Positions 4,982 to 5,009 of a stretch of DNA of 5,009 nucleotides are shown piece after piece (position 1 is the stretch's first letter; each line of letters starts with the position of its first letter). The position numbers and the translations under genes are program-made. Source of the DNA: an uncultured Microcoleaceae cyanobacterium. GTDB taxonomy: Bacteria > Cyanobacteriota > Cyanobacteriia > Cyanobacteriales > Microcoleaceae. The stretch is taken from positions 1 through 5,009 of the forward strand of contig CALKCV010000505.1 of the NCBI GenBank assembly GCA_938083405.1, read 5' to 3'. Below the pieces are notes generated by a model. The model was not told the DNA's origin and made no database searches. It was given only the letters and a program-made list of their open reading frames with translations.

Positions 4982-5009
4982 GCTTGATGCAGTTATTTTT
5001 ATTGTTTTA

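Noticed and set aside
1..5009. Defence system, CRISPR array, prophage or insertion sequence
   Set aside because: No regularly spaced repeats, transposase, integrase or defence-protein motifs were found; the genes are housekeeping.

Overview
The window looks like cyanobacterial chromosome. Evidence: six copies of the octamer GCGATCGC (HIP1) in 5 kb; a glutamate-cysteine ligase of the type found in cyanobacteria; and a LysM/M23 peptidase whose basic N-terminus followed by a short hydrophobic stretch resembles filamentous cyanobacterial homologues. This rests on remembered family features, not a search. The genus cannot be fixed; a filamentous, Oscillatoriales-like organism is a guess.

All genes lie on the minus strand, so transcription reads from high to low coordinates. 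First comes gshA (3817-4968), making gamma-glutamylcysteine for glutathione. After 46 bases comes trmL (3309-3770), a tRNA wobble 2'-O-methyltransferase of the SPOUT class; the two are probably co-transcribed. Then follow about 660 bases without a convincing gene (2647-3308). These hold a large inverted repeat, a GC-rich repeat-like block, a weak candidate promoter, and what looks like a roughly 400-nt structured 5' leader for the next gene. That gene (178-2646) encodes an 822-residue envelope protein with one LysM domain and a C-terminal M23 endopeptidase domain with intact zinc and catalytic residues. An intrinsic terminator closes it. The last feature is a tRNA gene cut by the window edge (1-21), driven by its own strong sigma-70-type promoter inside the 156-base gap.

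None of the three protein genes starts with ATG (GTG, GTG, TTG). Two of these starts are fixed by near-perfect Shine-Dalgarno sequences. For the M23 gene this moves the start 22 codons downstream of the longest open frame.

The genes themselves are ordinary housekeeping functions. The most interesting part is the leader of the M23 gene: a helix-closed multi-branch fold, followed by mutually exclusive helices near the coding region. This layout suits a riboswitch or other cis-acting RNA. It does not match the c-di-AMP (ydaO/yuaA) consensus as I remember it, although that riboswitch class is known to control cell-wall hydrolases.
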